DNA from: Actinoplanes palleronii
GTDB lineage: Bacteria; Actinomycetota; Actinomycetes; Mycobacteriales; Micromonosporaceae
Length of the DNA stretch: 52,396 bases
NCBI RefSeq assembly: GCF_016862315.1
Contig: NZ_BOMS01000165.1
Span: forward strand, 1 to 52,396
Reading direction: 5' to 3'
The notes under the pieces are model-generated. The model was not told where the DNA came from, did not search any database, and was given only the letters and a program-made list of their open reading frames with translations. Position 1 is the stretch's first letter. Each line of letters starts with the position of its first letter. The position numbers were made by a program, and so were the translations under genes. Of the stretch, positions 25,364 through 33,154 are shown one piece after another.

Positions 25364-25891
25364 CTAGCGGGGTAGGTGGTAGAGGGTCAGGGCGGCAAGG
25401 GATGGGGCGTCTGCCAGCCGGCCGGTGTGGATCATCTTGGTGAGTTCCGCGTCGGTGACCGGGCGGTGGGTCATGTCGGCCTCGGTCGGTTCGCGGTTGG
25501 GGGTGCCCTCGGTCAGGTCGGTGGCCAGGTAGACGTCGAAGGCCTGCGTCGAATAGCCGTAGGCCTCATACAGGTGACCGAGATGGGTCATCGAGCCGGC
25601 GCGCAGGCCAGTTTCCTCGGCCAGCTCCTGCCGGGCCAGGGCGAGCTGGTCGCCGCCCTGGCCGCCGCTGCCCCAGCTGCCCTGGGGGAACTCCCAGGCT
25701 CGGCGGCCGATCGGGTAGCGGAACTGTTCCACCATCCAGAAGCCGTCCCGCCAGCGGGGCAGCACCAGGGCGAAGTCGGGTTTCTCAACGACGCCGTAGA
25801 TGCCGGGGGTGCCGTCCGGGTGGCGGACCTCGTCCTCGCGGACGGTCATCCACGGGTTGCGGTAGACGACTCGGCTGCTGAGCTGTTCCAC
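25364..25891 (-). CDS. Nudix hydrolase (ADP-ribose pyrophosphatase-like)
   Basis: A 175-residue Nudix protein, probably cleaving a nucleoside diphosphate linked to a sugar or similar group. The N-terminal strand region contains VVYRNPWMTVREDEVRHPDG, and the fold continues through FWMVEQFRYPIGRRAWEFPQG. The Nudix box is ARQELAEETGL: the metal-binding EE is intact, but the box arginine (REL in the consensus) is Gln here, and the preceding glycine-rich SWGSGGQGG replaces the usual acidic segment. The GTG follows GGAGACCTCC. It ends the four-gene operon that starts at 28552. Confidence 0.88.
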   Translation of the reverse strand: MEQLSSRVVYRNPWMTVREDEVRHPDGTPGIYGVVEKPDFALVLPRWRDGFWMVEQFRYPIGRRAWEFPQGSWGSGGQGGDQLALARQELAEETGLRAGSMTHLGHLYEAYGYSTQAFDVYLATDLTEGTPNREPTEADMTHRPVTDAELTKMIHTGRLADAPSLAALTLYHLPR

Positions 25892-25900
25892 GGAGGTCTC

Positions 25901-27235
25901 CTACGAGTGGGCCGGTGGGCGGTTGACCAGGACTCGGGCCAGGATCGCGGTGAGCACTCCGGCCAGTACGACGGTGAGCAGGCCGACCCGGAGGCTGGTG
26001 AGGTCGGCGACCACCCCGACGATCGGCGGTGAGAGCAGGAAGCCGCCGCGGAGCAACCAGCTCACGATGGTGAGGCCGGTGCCGGGCGGCAGGCCGGGAA
26101 GTTCGTCGGCGGTGTGCATCGCGGCCGGGACCAGGGTGGCGACACCGAGTCCGGCCAGCGCGAACCCGGCCAGCGCGGCCGGGACCGACGGGACGGCCAG
26201 GGCGGCGCCCATGCCGACGGCGGCCAGGGCGCCGCCGACCCGGACCACGGTGCGCTGGCCGAACCGGTCGACGACCCGGTCACCGGTCAGCCGTCCGGCG
26301 GTCATGGCGACCTGGAGGGCGACCACGGCCAGGCCCGCGGTGGCGGCGGAGGCGTGCAGGTCGGTCAGGTACAGCGCGCCCCAGGAGGAGCCGGCGTCCT
26401 CGACCAGCGCGCCGCAGGCCGCGAGCACGCCCAGCGCCGCGAGCATCCGCAGGGCCGCGCCGCCGAACGACCGCCACCCGGCGCGAGGTTCGGCCGGGGC
26501 CGCGGAAGACGCGACGGTCGCGGCGCGCGGATCGGCCGATGCCGCGGAAGGCGCGGCGGCGAGAAGCGGGTCGGCCGGGGGCGAGGGAGGCGTGGCGGCG
26601 GCGGGTTCGCCGATGGGGGCGGTGACGGCTTCCGGGGTACGTTCGGCGTCCTCCGGGCCGGGCAGTGTGAAGCGGTAGGCGACCAGGGCCACCAGGCTGA
26701 AGAGGGTGGCCGAGATGGTCAGGTGGACGGCCAGCGGGAGGTCGAGGCCGGCCGCGGCGGCGCCCATCATCCCGCCCAGGACGGCGCCGATGCTCCACAC
26801 GCCGTGCAGGGAGTTGACGATCGAGCGGCCGTAGAGGCGCTGGACGCGCAGGCCGTGACCGTTCTGGGCGACGTCGACGATCGAGTCGAGGGCGCCGACC
26901 ACGAACAGCACCGCGGCGAAGACGATCCAGTGCGGGGCGAACGGGATGAGCAGCGTGGCCGCGGCGGTCAGCACGATGCCGAACGAGGCGACCCGGGCCG
27001 AGCCGAACCGGCGGATGGCGGCGCCGGCCAGCAGACCGGCGAGCAGCGCACCGACCGGGAAGGCGGCCAGAGACGCGCCGAGCAGCGCGTTGCTGAGGTC
27101 GAGGTCCGCTTTGATCTGCGGGTATCGCGGAACGACGTTGAAGAAGACGGCGCCGTTGGTGAGGAAGAGGGCGGCGACGGCGGCCCGGGCCTGACGGGCC
27201 TGACGGGTGGGGCCGGTCGCGACGGTGCTGGACAC
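25901..27235 (-). CDS. Major facilitator superfamily transporter
   Basis: A 444-residue membrane protein with twelve predicted helices in two halves, joined by a long Ala/Pro-rich cytoplasmic loop (about residues 200-250). The first half carries the MFS loop between helices 2 and 3 (GAAIRRFGSARVA). It resembles YbjJ/fucose-permease-type exporters of unknown substrate. The GTG start has GGAG upstream. It lies 67 bases after the TetR gene and nine bases before the Nudix gene, so it is probably the efflux target of the TetR repressor. Confidence 0.9.
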   Translation of the reverse strand: MSSTVATGPTRQARQARAAVAALFLTNGAVFFNVVPRYPQIKADLDLSNALLGASLAAFPVGALLAGLLAGAAIRRFGSARVASFGIVLTAAATLLIPFAPHWIVFAAVLFVVGALDSIVDVAQNGHGLRVQRLYGRSIVNSLHGVWSIGAVLGGMMGAAAAGLDLPLAVHLTISATLFSLVALVAYRFTLPGPEDAERTPEAVTAPIGEPAAATPPSPPADPLLAAAPSAASADPRAATVASSAAPAEPRAGWRSFGGAALRMLAALGVLAACGALVEDAGSSWGALYLTDLHASAATAGLAVVALQVAMTAGRLTGDRVVDRFGQRTVVRVGGALAAVGMGAALAVPSVPAALAGFALAGLGVATLVPAAMHTADELPGLPPGTGLTIVSWLLRGGFLLSPPIVGVVADLTSLRVGLLTVVLAGVLTAILARVLVNRPPAHS

Positions 27236-27302
27236 AGCGATCTCCGGGATGGTGGAACGGGTGGGGCAAGGGAGTGTCCGGGTGGGACGGGCAAGGGAGT
27301 GG

Positions 27303-27974
27303 TCAGCGGAGGTAGCGCTCGATCGCGTGCCGGATCTGGTCGGGGGTCATCGGGTCGGTGGAGAGCGCGCTGTGCAGCACCAGCCCCTCGATCAACGCGT
27401 CCACCTCACGGGCCGTGGTCGGGTCGAAGTGGCGTTCCAGCGCTCGGCGGCTGCGCTGCATCCAGCCCTGGGTGACCGCCCGCAGGGCCGGGTTGCGGGC
27501 CGCGGCGACGTAGAGCTCGACGGCCAGGACCAGGTCGTCCGGGGAGCCGAGCAGGTCGTCACGGACCAGGGTGATCACGGCTTCGATCGCGCCGTCGCGG
27601 TCGGTGGCCGCGCCCAGCCGCTCGTCGAAGACCTTCGCGGCCGCCTCGGCATGCCGGGTGAACGCCTCGGCGAGCACCTCGTCGAGCGAGCCGAAGTGGT
27701 AGGTCATCGAGCCCAGCGGGACGTCCGCGGCCCGGGCGATCTCCCGGTGCGTGGTGCCGGCGACACCCCGCTCGGCGATCACCCGCAGGGTCGCGTCGAT
27801 CAGCCGGTCGCGGCGGCCCGGATCATGGCGCCGAGACCGCCGGGCGGGCGCCGGATCCCCCGTGGCGCCGGGTCGATGGACAGGCACAGGATCCCCCGCG
27901 GCGCCGGGCCGATGGACAGGCACAGGATCCCCCGCGGCGCCGGGCCGGCGGGAGGGAACCGGGTCGGCGGTCAT
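27303..27974 (-). CDS. TetR-family repressor with N-terminal repeat extension
   Basis: A 223-residue regulator. The TetR helix-turn-helix starts near residue 49 (RRDRLIDATLRVIAERGVAG, then THREIARAADVPLGSMTYHFGS), with an all-helical ligand domain after it. The first 45 residues are an unusual Pro-rich extension made of 12-residue repeats (GDPVPVHRPGAA type), encoded by a DNA minisatellite. The ATG at 27972-27974 overlaps the stop of the acetyltransferase (ATGA) and is the only good start, although GTG codons within the repeats could serve. It probably represses its own operon through the twin GTACG operators at 28555-28587. Confidence 0.88.
   Translation of the reverse strand: MTADPVPSRRPGAAGDPVPVHRPGAAGDPVPVHRPGATGDPAPARRSRRHDPGRRDRLIDATLRVIAERGVAGTTHREIARAADVPLGSMTYHFGSLDEVLAEAFTRHAEAAAKVFDERLGAATDRDGAIEAVITLVRDDLLGSPDDLVLAVELYVAAARNPALRAVTQGWMQRSRRALERHFDPTTAREVDALIEGLVLHSALSTDPMTPDQIRHAIERYLR
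27853..27952 (-). repeat. In-frame 36-base minisatellite within the TetR gene
   Basis: Two full 36-base units (27864-27899 and 27900-27935) differ at one position and are flanked by partial copies on both sides. Each unit contains GGCGCCGGG, GATGGACAGGCACAGGATC and CCCCGC on the plus strand. The period equals twelve codons, so gain or loss of units keeps the reading frame. Confidence 0.9.
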
Positions 27975-28552
27975 TCCGGGGTGATGGTGCGGATGATCCG
28001 GGCCGGGTTGCCGGCCGCGACCACGTTCGCCGGCAGGTCCCGGGTGACCACCGAGCCCGCGCCGACCACGGTGTTCTCCCCGATGGTGACGCCGGGCAGG
28101 ACGATCGCGCCGGAGCCGAGCCACACATTGTCGCCGATCACGATCGGTTTGGCCGCCTCCCACTTGTCGCGGCGCGGGCCGGGCTCGATCGGGTGCGTCG
28201 GGGTGAGCAACTGGACGTTCGTGCCGATCTGCACGTCCGCGCCGATGGTGATCGGGGCGACGTCCAGCGCGATCAGGCCGAAGTTGGCGAACGTGCGCGC
28301 GCCGATCCGCAGGTGCGAGCCGTAGTCGACGCGCAGCGGCGGGCGGATCTCCACGCCCTCGCCGAGCTCACCGAGCAGATCACCGAGCAGACGGCGGCGC
28401 TCGTCGAAGTTCCGGATCGGGGTCGCGTTGAACTCGTCGGTCAGGTCCATGGCGCGCAGGGCCGCTTCGCCGAGCTCCGGGTCGTCGGCGATGTACAGGT
28501 CACCGGCGAGCATCCGCTCACGCATGGAACGCGTGTCAGGAGACGTGGTCAT
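27971..28552 (-). CDS. Sugar O-acetyltransferase (maltose acetyltransferase-like)
   Basis: A 193-residue left-handed beta-helix acetyltransferase of the LacA/Maa/NodL family, transferring acetyl from acetyl-CoA to a sugar or sugar-like hydroxyl. The N-terminal Maa segment is MRERMLAGDLYIADDPEL. Hexapeptide repeats follow (VDYGSHLRIGARTFANFG, ITIGADVQIGTNV, VIGDNVWLGSGAIVLPGVTI), with the catalytic histidine in TPTHPIE. The ATG at 28550-28552 follows TACGCT by seven bases (leaderless); an in-frame ATG 18 bases upstream is possible. It heads an operon with TetR, MFS and Nudix genes, which suggests modification plus efflux of a compound. Confidence 0.9.
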   Translation of the reverse strand: MTTSPDTRSMRERMLAGDLYIADDPELGEAALRAMDLTDEFNATPIRNFDERRRLLGDLLGELGEGVEIRPPLRVDYGSHLRIGARTFANFGLIALDVAPITIGADVQIGTNVQLLTPTHPIEPGPRRDKWEAAKPIVIGDNVWLGSGAIVLPGVTIGENTVVGAGSVVTRDLPANVVAAGNPARIIRTITPE

Positions 28553-28554
28553 GC

Positions 28555-28587
28555 GTACGAGCGTACACATGATGCGTACGCCCGTAC
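28555..28587 (-). promoter_or_regulatory. Twin TetR-type operators over the operon promoter
   Basis: Two dyads with identical arms, GTACG-N2-CGTAC, lie at 28555-28566 and 28576-28587, exactly 21 bases apart (two helical turns). On the minus strand the first covers the -10 hexamer TACGCT (28560-28565) and the second covers the likely -35 position. This geometry fits a pair of TetR dimers on one DNA face repressing the acetyltransferase-TetR-MFS-Nudix operon. Confidence 0.75.
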
Positions 28588-28660
28588 ATAAAAGTTCCGG
28601 AACCTCGCCGCCGGACCGGCACCCACCTCGGTCGTGACCTGCATCGATGCCGCAAGGGTC

Positions 28661-28678
28661 GCCGGAACCGGTTCCGGC
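28661..28678 (+). promoter_or_regulatory. LacI-like operator upstream of the GH16 gene
   Basis: GCCGGAACCGGTTCCGGC is a perfect 18-base palindrome with a central CG, like operators of LacI-family sugar repressors. It lies just upstream of a TTGACA box (28685-28690), and CACAGT at 28708-28713, 17 bases further on, could be the -10. A partial second site GTGGAAACCGCTTC lies near 28751-28764. Sugar-responsive control of the glucanase is the likely meaning. Confidence 0.6.
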
Positions 28679-28684
28679 GGGATA

Positions 28685-28713
28685 TTGACACCGCTTCACG
28701 GCGAGTTCACAGT
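28685..28713 (+). promoter_or_regulatory. Promoter of the GH16 gene
   Basis: Consensus -35 TTGACA, 17-base spacer and CACAGT as -10. The transcript would have a leader of about 65 bases with AGGAG five bases before the ATG at 28787. Confidence 0.5.
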
Positions 28714-28786
28714 GTCCGGCAAGAGAGCGTTTTCACAGCTTGTTCCCCAGGTGGAAACCGCTTCGTCACATCCTCCAGGAGTCCCC

Positions 28787-30487
28787 ATGTCGATGCCTGC
28801 TGCCCGAAAACACCGACCCCTCAGACGCCTGCTGACCGCGACCGCCGCCCTCACCGGCCTGGTGGCCGTGCTGCTCTCCGCACCGAGCGGCGCGCAGGCC
28901 GCGGAAACCCTCGTCTCGCAGAACAAGCCCGCCACCGCGTCGTCGTCGGAGTGGGCCGGCACGCCGGCGAGCGCCGCGGTCGACGGCGACAACGGCACCC
29001 GCTGGTCGAGCGCGTTCGCGGCCGCACAGTGGTTCCAGGTCGACCTCGGCGCGCCGACCGCGGTCAGCCGGGTCGCGATCAACTGGGAGGGCGCGTACGC
29101 GAAGGCGTTCACGATCCAGCTCTCCACCGACGGCAGCGCGTACACCCAGGCCTACGCGACCACCACCGGCACCGGCGGCGCGCAGAGCATCCCGCTCTCC
29201 GGCACCGCCCGGTACGTGCGGATCAACCTCACCCAGCGGGCCCTGGACATCTACGGCTACTCGTTCTGGGAGTTCCAGGTCTTCTCCGGCGGCGGCACCA
29301 CCACGCCGGGCGCGCGACTGCTCTCCTACGCGAAGCCGGCCCGCGCCTCGACCGAGCAGAACGACGTGAACTGCAACCCGTGCACCGCCGACAAGGCGTT
29401 CGACAACGACCCGGCCAGCCGCTGGGCGACGAGTTCGACGAACGGCTGGGTGGACCCGGGCTGGATCCAGGTCGACCTGGGCGCCACCGCGCAGGTCAGC
29501 CAGGTGGTGCTGCAGTGGGACCCGGCGTACGCGAAGGCCTACCAGATCCAGGTCTCCGCCGACGCCGTGAACTGGACCAGCATCTACTCCACCACCACCG
29601 GTGACGGCCTCAAGGACGTCATCAACGCCACCGGCACCGGCCGTTACGTGCGGATGTACGGCACCGCCCGCAGCAGCGCCTACGGCTACTCGCTCTGGGA
29701 GTTCAGCGTCTACGGCACCGGCGGCAACCCGGTCGACCCGCCCGCCAAGCCCGCCGACCCGACCTTCCCGGCCACCCGCCTGGTCTTCGCCGACGAGTTC
29801 AACGGCGCGGCCGGGTCCAAGCCGGACACCGCGAAGTGGACCTACGACCCGGGCGTCCCGCAGAACGGCGAGGTCCAGTACTACACCCCGAACAGCGAGA
29901 ACGCGTCGATGAACGGGTCGGGCTCACTGGTCATCCAGGCCCGCAAGCAGGACTACGAGGGCCGGCAGTACACCTCGGCCCGGATGAACACCAGCAACAA
30001 GTTCCACGTCCAGTACGGCAAGGTCGAGGCCCGGATCAAGGTGCCGAAGGGCAACGGGCTCTGGCCGGCGTTCTGGATGATGGGCGCCGACTTCCTCAAC
30101 GGACGGCCCTGGCCGTACAACGGGGAGATCGACATCATGGAGGTGCTGGGCCGCAACACGTCCGAGGCGTACTCCACGCTGCACGCCCCGGCCTACAACG
30201 GGGCGGGTGGATACGGCCAGAAGTACGCGACGGTGGACCTCTCCCAGGACTACCACGTCTGGGCGGTCGAATGGGACAGCAAGGGGATGCGGTTCCTGCT
30301 CGACAACCGTGAGGTCTTCTACGCCGCCAAGGACACCGTGGAGAACACCCGCGGCCCGTGGATCTACGACCACCAGTTCTACGTGATCCTGAACCTGGCG
30401 GTCGGCGGCGACTTCCCCGGCCCCATCGACGCCACCACCCCGTTCCCGAGCCAGATGCTCGTCGACTACGTGCACGTCTACCAGTAG
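28787..30487 (+). CDS. Secreted GH16 endo-beta-1,3-glucanase-like enzyme with two discoidin domains
   Basis: A 566-residue exported glycosidase. A signal peptide spans about residues 1-38 (cleavage after AQA). Two F5/8 type C (CBM32-like) carbohydrate-binding domains follow at about 40-175 and 183-325, each with a VDGDNGTRW or FDNDPASRW motif and a terminal YGYSxWEF strand. A Pro-rich linker leads to a GH16 domain (about 340-566) with WPAFWMMG and the catalytic GEIDIMEVLG, where the first Glu (near 447) is the nucleophile and the second the acid/base. It resembles laminarinases, which cut beta-1,3-glucans. The ATG has AGGAG upstream. Confidence 0.93.
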   Translation: MSMPAARKHRPLRRLLTATAALTGLVAVLLSAPSGAQAAETLVSQNKPATASSSEWAGTPASAAVDGDNGTRWSSAFAAAQWFQVDLGAPTAVSRVAINWEGAYAKAFTIQLSTDGSAYTQAYATTTGTGGAQSIPLSGTARYVRINLTQRALDIYGYSFWEFQVFSGGGTTTPGARLLSYAKPARASTEQNDVNCNPCTADKAFDNDPASRWATSSTNGWVDPGWIQVDLGATAQVSQVVLQWDPAYAKAYQIQVSADAVNWTSIYSTTTGDGLKDVINATGTGRYVRMYGTARSSAYGYSLWEFSVYGTGGNPVDPPAKPADPTFPATRLVFADEFNGAAGSKPDTAKWTYDPGVPQNGEVQYYTPNSENASMNGSGSLVIQARKQDYEGRQYTSARMNTSNKFHVQYGKVEARIKVPKGNGLWPAFWMMGADFLNGRPWPYNGEIDIMEVLGRNTSEAYSTLHAPAYNGAGGYGQKYATVDLSQDYHVWAVEWDSKGMRFLLDNREVFYAAKDTVENTRGPWIYDHQFYVILNLAVGGDFPGPIDATTPFPSQMLVDYVHVYQ

Positions 30488-30488
30488 G

Positions 30489-31013
30489 TCACGCGCCGGG
30501 GCCGGCTCCGGCCGGTCCCGGCAGCAGCTTGTCCAGGTCCGGGGCGTACACCGTCATCCAGTGCGGGCGCAGGCGGTAGTAGACGACCTCGTTGGCCCAG
30601 TCGAACGCGTCGTCGCCATAAAATCCTTTGAGGTACGCCAGCAGCTCCGGTCCCGCCGCCATGTCGAGCGTCGCCACCGTGCCGTGGGTGAAGACGCCCA
30701 GCTCCTCGCCGCGCAGGTCGGCGACGCTGGCGGCCGGCCGGGCGGCCAGATGGCGGGCCTTCGCGGCCGCCGGCGCGGTGCCGAAGATCCAGACGCCGTG
30801 CAGGAAGTGGCCGTCGACGGCGCTGATCCGGGGCTCACCCTTGGCGGTCACGGTGGAGAGCGCGAGCGTGCACATGCCGGTCAGCACCCGGGCGAGCTGC
30901 TCGGCGGTGATGGTGCGCTCGGCGACGATCGACTTCAGGTGCGCGGTCGAGCCGGACAGCGACACGTCCAGCAGGCGCTGCAGCTCGGCGAGCTCCTCCG
31001 GGGTCTCCCGCAT
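30489..31013 (-). CDS. Pyridoxamine 5'-phosphate oxidase-like flavoprotein
   Basis: A 174-residue split-barrel protein of the PNPOx-like superfamily. About 40 helical N-terminal residues (ELAELQRLLDVSLSGS) precede the barrel (MCTLALSTVTAKGEPRISAVDGHFLHGVWIFGTAPAAAKARHL). Such proteins bind FMN or F420, or haem in some cases; the ligand here cannot be told. It converges with the GH16 gene, with one base between stop codons. Its start lies four bases from the end of the small membrane protein gene, so the two form an operon. Confidence 0.85.
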   Translation of the reverse strand: MRETPEELAELQRLLDVSLSGSTAHLKSIVAERTITAEQLARVLTGMCTLALSTVTAKGEPRISAVDGHFLHGVWIFGTAPAAAKARHLAARPAASVADLRGEELGVFTHGTVATLDMAAGPELLAYLKGFYGDDAFDWANEVVYYRLRPHWMTVYAPDLDKLLPGPAGAGPGA

Positions 31014-31017
31014 GGTC

Positions 31018-31323
31018 TCAGCGCGGGGCGCGGCGGTCGGCGGCGGCGTACGAGGCCGCGGCGGTGAGCGCGGAGACGGCGAGGACCGCGGGCCAGGGAC
31101 CGATCTTCCTGGCCAGGGGGTGTGACAGGCCGAAGGCCCCGAGATACGTCGCGGCCAGCGCGGTGGTGACGGCCGGGCTGGTGCGGCGGGACCACTCCCG
31201 GCCGGCCAGCACGCCACCGGCGGCCAGGACGACGGCGCCGAGCGGGCGGATGCCGGTGCGGCGGGCGATCTGCCACCCGCCGATCAGGGAGCCCGCGGTG
31301 ATCACAGCAGTGGGAACACGCAT
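31018..31323 (-). CDS. Small membrane protein
   Basis: A 101-residue protein with about three to four hydrophobic segments (residues 5-20, 25-42, 50-67 and 72-92) and a basic C-terminus (ADRRAPR). I do not recognise the family. The ATG at 31321-31323 follows TAGGGT by six bases, indicating a leaderless start. It is four bases upstream of the PNPOx-like gene and probably co-transcribed with it. Confidence 0.75.
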   Translation of the reverse strand: MRVPTAVITAGSLIGGWQIARRTGIRPLGAVVLAAGGVLAGREWSRRTSPAVTTALAATYLGAFGLSHPLARKIGPWPAVLAVSALTAAASYAAADRRAPR

Positions 31324-31329
31324 GGGCCG

Positions 31330-31335
31330 ACCCTA
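31330..31335 (-). promoter_or_regulatory. -10 box (TAGGGT), leaderless start of the small membrane protein
   Basis: Minus-strand TAGGGT, six bases, then ATG, with no ribosome binding site. Confidence 0.45.
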
Positions 31336-31388
31336 CTACCGGCCGCGCGCCGGTTTCGAGGACACCACGCGGTGCCGCGCCGAGACGG

Positions 31389-32222
31389 TCAGGTCAGGCT
31401 GGTGGTGGCCAGGGCCGTCGCGATCAGCAGGCCGAGGCCGTTCGTGGCCCAGTGCAGGGCGGCGGCCGCGAGCAGGCTGCCGGAGCGGCGGCGCAGCTCG
31501 CAGAGGAGCAGGCCGGCCAGCGCGGTGAAACCGACCGCGGCCAGCACGGCCAGGACGCTGCCGAGCGGGCCGGAGCCCAGCGTGGCGCCGACCGCCGCGT
31601 TGACCTGTGCCAGCCGCAGCGACGGCAGGATGTGCCAGAGTCCGAACAGGACCGACGACGTGATGCTGGCCCAGGTGGCGCCGCGGTGCCGGTTAACCAG
31701 CCCGAGCAGCACGCCGCGGAACGCGACCTCCTCGAGCAGCACGGTGCCGAGCGGGACCACGACGAACGCGGTGAGCAGGGCGGCGCCCGGGTGCAGGTGG
31801 TAGCGGACGTCGTGGAACGCGATCCGGGTGGCCGGGATCGCGGCGCCGATCGTGTAGACCACCGCGACCAGGGCGACCGCGCCGACGGCCCACTTCACGC
31901 CGGGCAGGAACGTGCGCCGGGACAGGCCGAGGTCGTGCCAGGTCAGGCCGGCGTGCCGGGAGATCAGCACCAGGGCCAGGGCGACCACCGGGCCGGCGAC
32001 CAGGCCGGTGTGGTGCGGGCCGTACTTGTCGGCGACGTTGACCGCGGCCAGGATCACCAGGACCGCGCCGAAGACCAGAGCCAGGCGGCGGCCGGACGGG
32101 TGACCGGCGAGCGGGACCGGTGCGGCGGTGAGCGGGACCCGTGCGCCGGCAGGCGGGACCGGTGCGGCGGTGGGCAGAGCGACGGCAGGCGGCGGCGGGA
32201 GGGCGCGGGACGGGATCGGCAT
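31389..32222 (-). CDS. CPBP-family intramembrane glutamic protease
   Basis: A 277-residue membrane protein of the CPBP/Abi (CAAX-prenyl-protease-like, Rce1) family. A Pro/Ala-rich cytosolic N-terminus (1-44) precedes about seven to eight helices. The catalytic motifs are LLEEVAFRGVLLG (EExxxR), SVLFGLWHI (conserved histidine) and LHWATNGLGLL. Bacterial members cleave within membranes and several act in bacteriocin self-immunity, but no bacteriocin genes lie nearby. The N-terminal extension repeats VPLTAAPVPLAG-like units. TAGCCT ten bases before the ATG suggests a very short leader. Confidence 0.9.
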   Translation of the reverse strand: MPIPSRALPPPPAVALPTAAPVPPAGARVPLTAAPVPLAGHPSGRRLALVFGAVLVILAAVNVADKYGPHHTGLVAGPVVALALVLISRHAGLTWHDLGLSRRTFLPGVKWAVGAVALVAVVYTIGAAIPATRIAFHDVRYHLHPGAALLTAFVVVPLGTVLLEEVAFRGVLLGLVNRHRGATWASITSSVLFGLWHILPSLRLAQVNAAVGATLGSGPLGSVLAVLAAVGFTALAGLLLCELRRRSGSLLAAAALHWATNGLGLLIATALATTSLT

Positions 32223-32285
32223 GGCGGGGCGAAGGCTACCCGGTCGTACCGTCTCGAACCAATTGCGGCAGGTGCCCCGAACGGG

Positions 32286-32993
32286 TCAGATCTGCGGTTT
32301 CGTGATGGTGACCGGCTCGCCCTGACCGGCGAATGTCGTGGTCATGGTGATCGGACCGGGTCCCGGGTTCGCGGTGACGACAACCGAGGTCAGTCGCCCG
32401 GCGGTGTCGAGCTCGGCGGTCCAGGTGGCGGTGTCGGAACCGGTCAGGTCGAGGCCGGGCGCGCCGAGCGGGAGGAAGCGCCCGTCGTCGCGGGTGGGGT
32501 CGACCGTGCCGGTGAACGTGGCCGGTCCGGTGCGGGTCACCGCGCCGATCACCTTGCTGAGACCGAGCAGGCCGACCGGATCGTACGAGTCGACGCCGAG
32601 CAGGAAGCTCTTCGCGTCGAAGAGCGCGAGGGGCACCTGGGACCAGGTCGTGGTCTTGCCGACCCGGGTCCAGGCGTCGTCGCCGATCGTGATGACCTGA
32701 CCGGAGCCGGCATCCGCACCGGTGAAAGCCTGGTATTCCCGGGTGAACAGCTGCCGCGCCGGGTCGTGGGCGCCGCTGGCCTCGAAGCGCGGCCCGGCGG
32801 CCGAGTCGACGGTGAGGAGGTAGCGGTAGGTGCTCGTGCGGAGCTGATCCAGCGCGGTCAGGACGGTGCTGCCTGCGGGCGGGGGCGACGCCTCCGGCGT
32901 GGACGGGGCGGGCGTTTCGGGCGCGGACGTCGTGCAGCCGGCCAGCAGGGCGGCCACCGGGGCGAGCAGGACGAGACGGCGGCGCACGGTCAT
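32286..32993 (-). CDS. Lipoprotein (LppX/LprG-like fold probable)
   Basis: A 235-residue lipoprotein. MTVRRRLVLLAPVAALLAGC is a signal peptide with lipobox LLAGC (Cys near residue 20), followed by a Pro/Thr/Ser-rich spacer. The rest is beta-rich with repeated strands (YRYLLTVDSAAG, TFTGTVDPTRDDGRF, ATWTAELDTAGRLTSVVV), like the LppX/LprAFG cavity proteins that carry lipids to the outer envelope in mycobacteria. That relationship is a judgement from pattern only. The ATG at 32991-32993 is chosen for the GGGGG upstream; an alternative start 21 bases earlier is less likely. Confidence 0.8.
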   Translation of the reverse strand: MTVRRRLVLLAPVAALLAGCTTSAPETPAPSTPEASPPPAGSTVLTALDQLRTSTYRYLLTVDSAAGPRFEASGAHDPARQLFTREYQAFTGADAGSGQVITIGDDAWTRVGKTTTWSQVPLALFDAKSFLLGVDSYDPVGLLGLSKVIGAVTRTGPATFTGTVDPTRDDGRFLPLGAPGLDLTGSDTATWTAELDTAGRLTSVVVTANPGPGPITMTTTFAGQGEPVTITKPQI

Positions 32994-33039
32994 GGTTCCC
33001 CCGGGGACATTCACGTGGATGCGTGTGCCGACACCCTAG

Positions 33040-33104
33040 CCTCACGGGCGGGACGTGGCTCGTAGCCTACGGACGAGCGCTCGGTATTCGTACCATATGG
33101 GGTT
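33040..33104 (+). repeat. Dispersed 65-base intergenic element, copy C
   Basis: Near-identical to copy A: CCTCACGGGCGGGACGTGG, GGCTCGTAGCCTACGGACG, then AGCGCTCGGTATTCGTACC and ATATGGGGTTT. Its ATATGGGG end faces the terminator and 3' end of the minus-strand nuclease gene. Confidence 0.85.
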
Positions 33105-33111
33105 TGTGGAA

Positions 33112-33140
33112 ACGGCCGCCGTGAGGGGAACGGCGGCCGT
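33112..33140 (-). terminator. Hairpin terminator of the nuclease gene
   Basis: ACGGCCGCCG (33112-33121) and CGGCGGCCGT (33131-33140) form a perfect ten-pair stem with a nine-base loop, 15 bases beyond the nuclease stop codon. There is no T-tract, as is usual in high-GC actinomycetes. Confidence 0.75.
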
Positions 33141-33154
33141 GACCAGGGGGAATG

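Noticed and set aside
31389..32222. Bacteriocin immunity system built on the CPBP protease
   Set aside because: No precursor peptide or bacteriocin exporter is found next to it; the small upstream genes encode membrane or flavin proteins.
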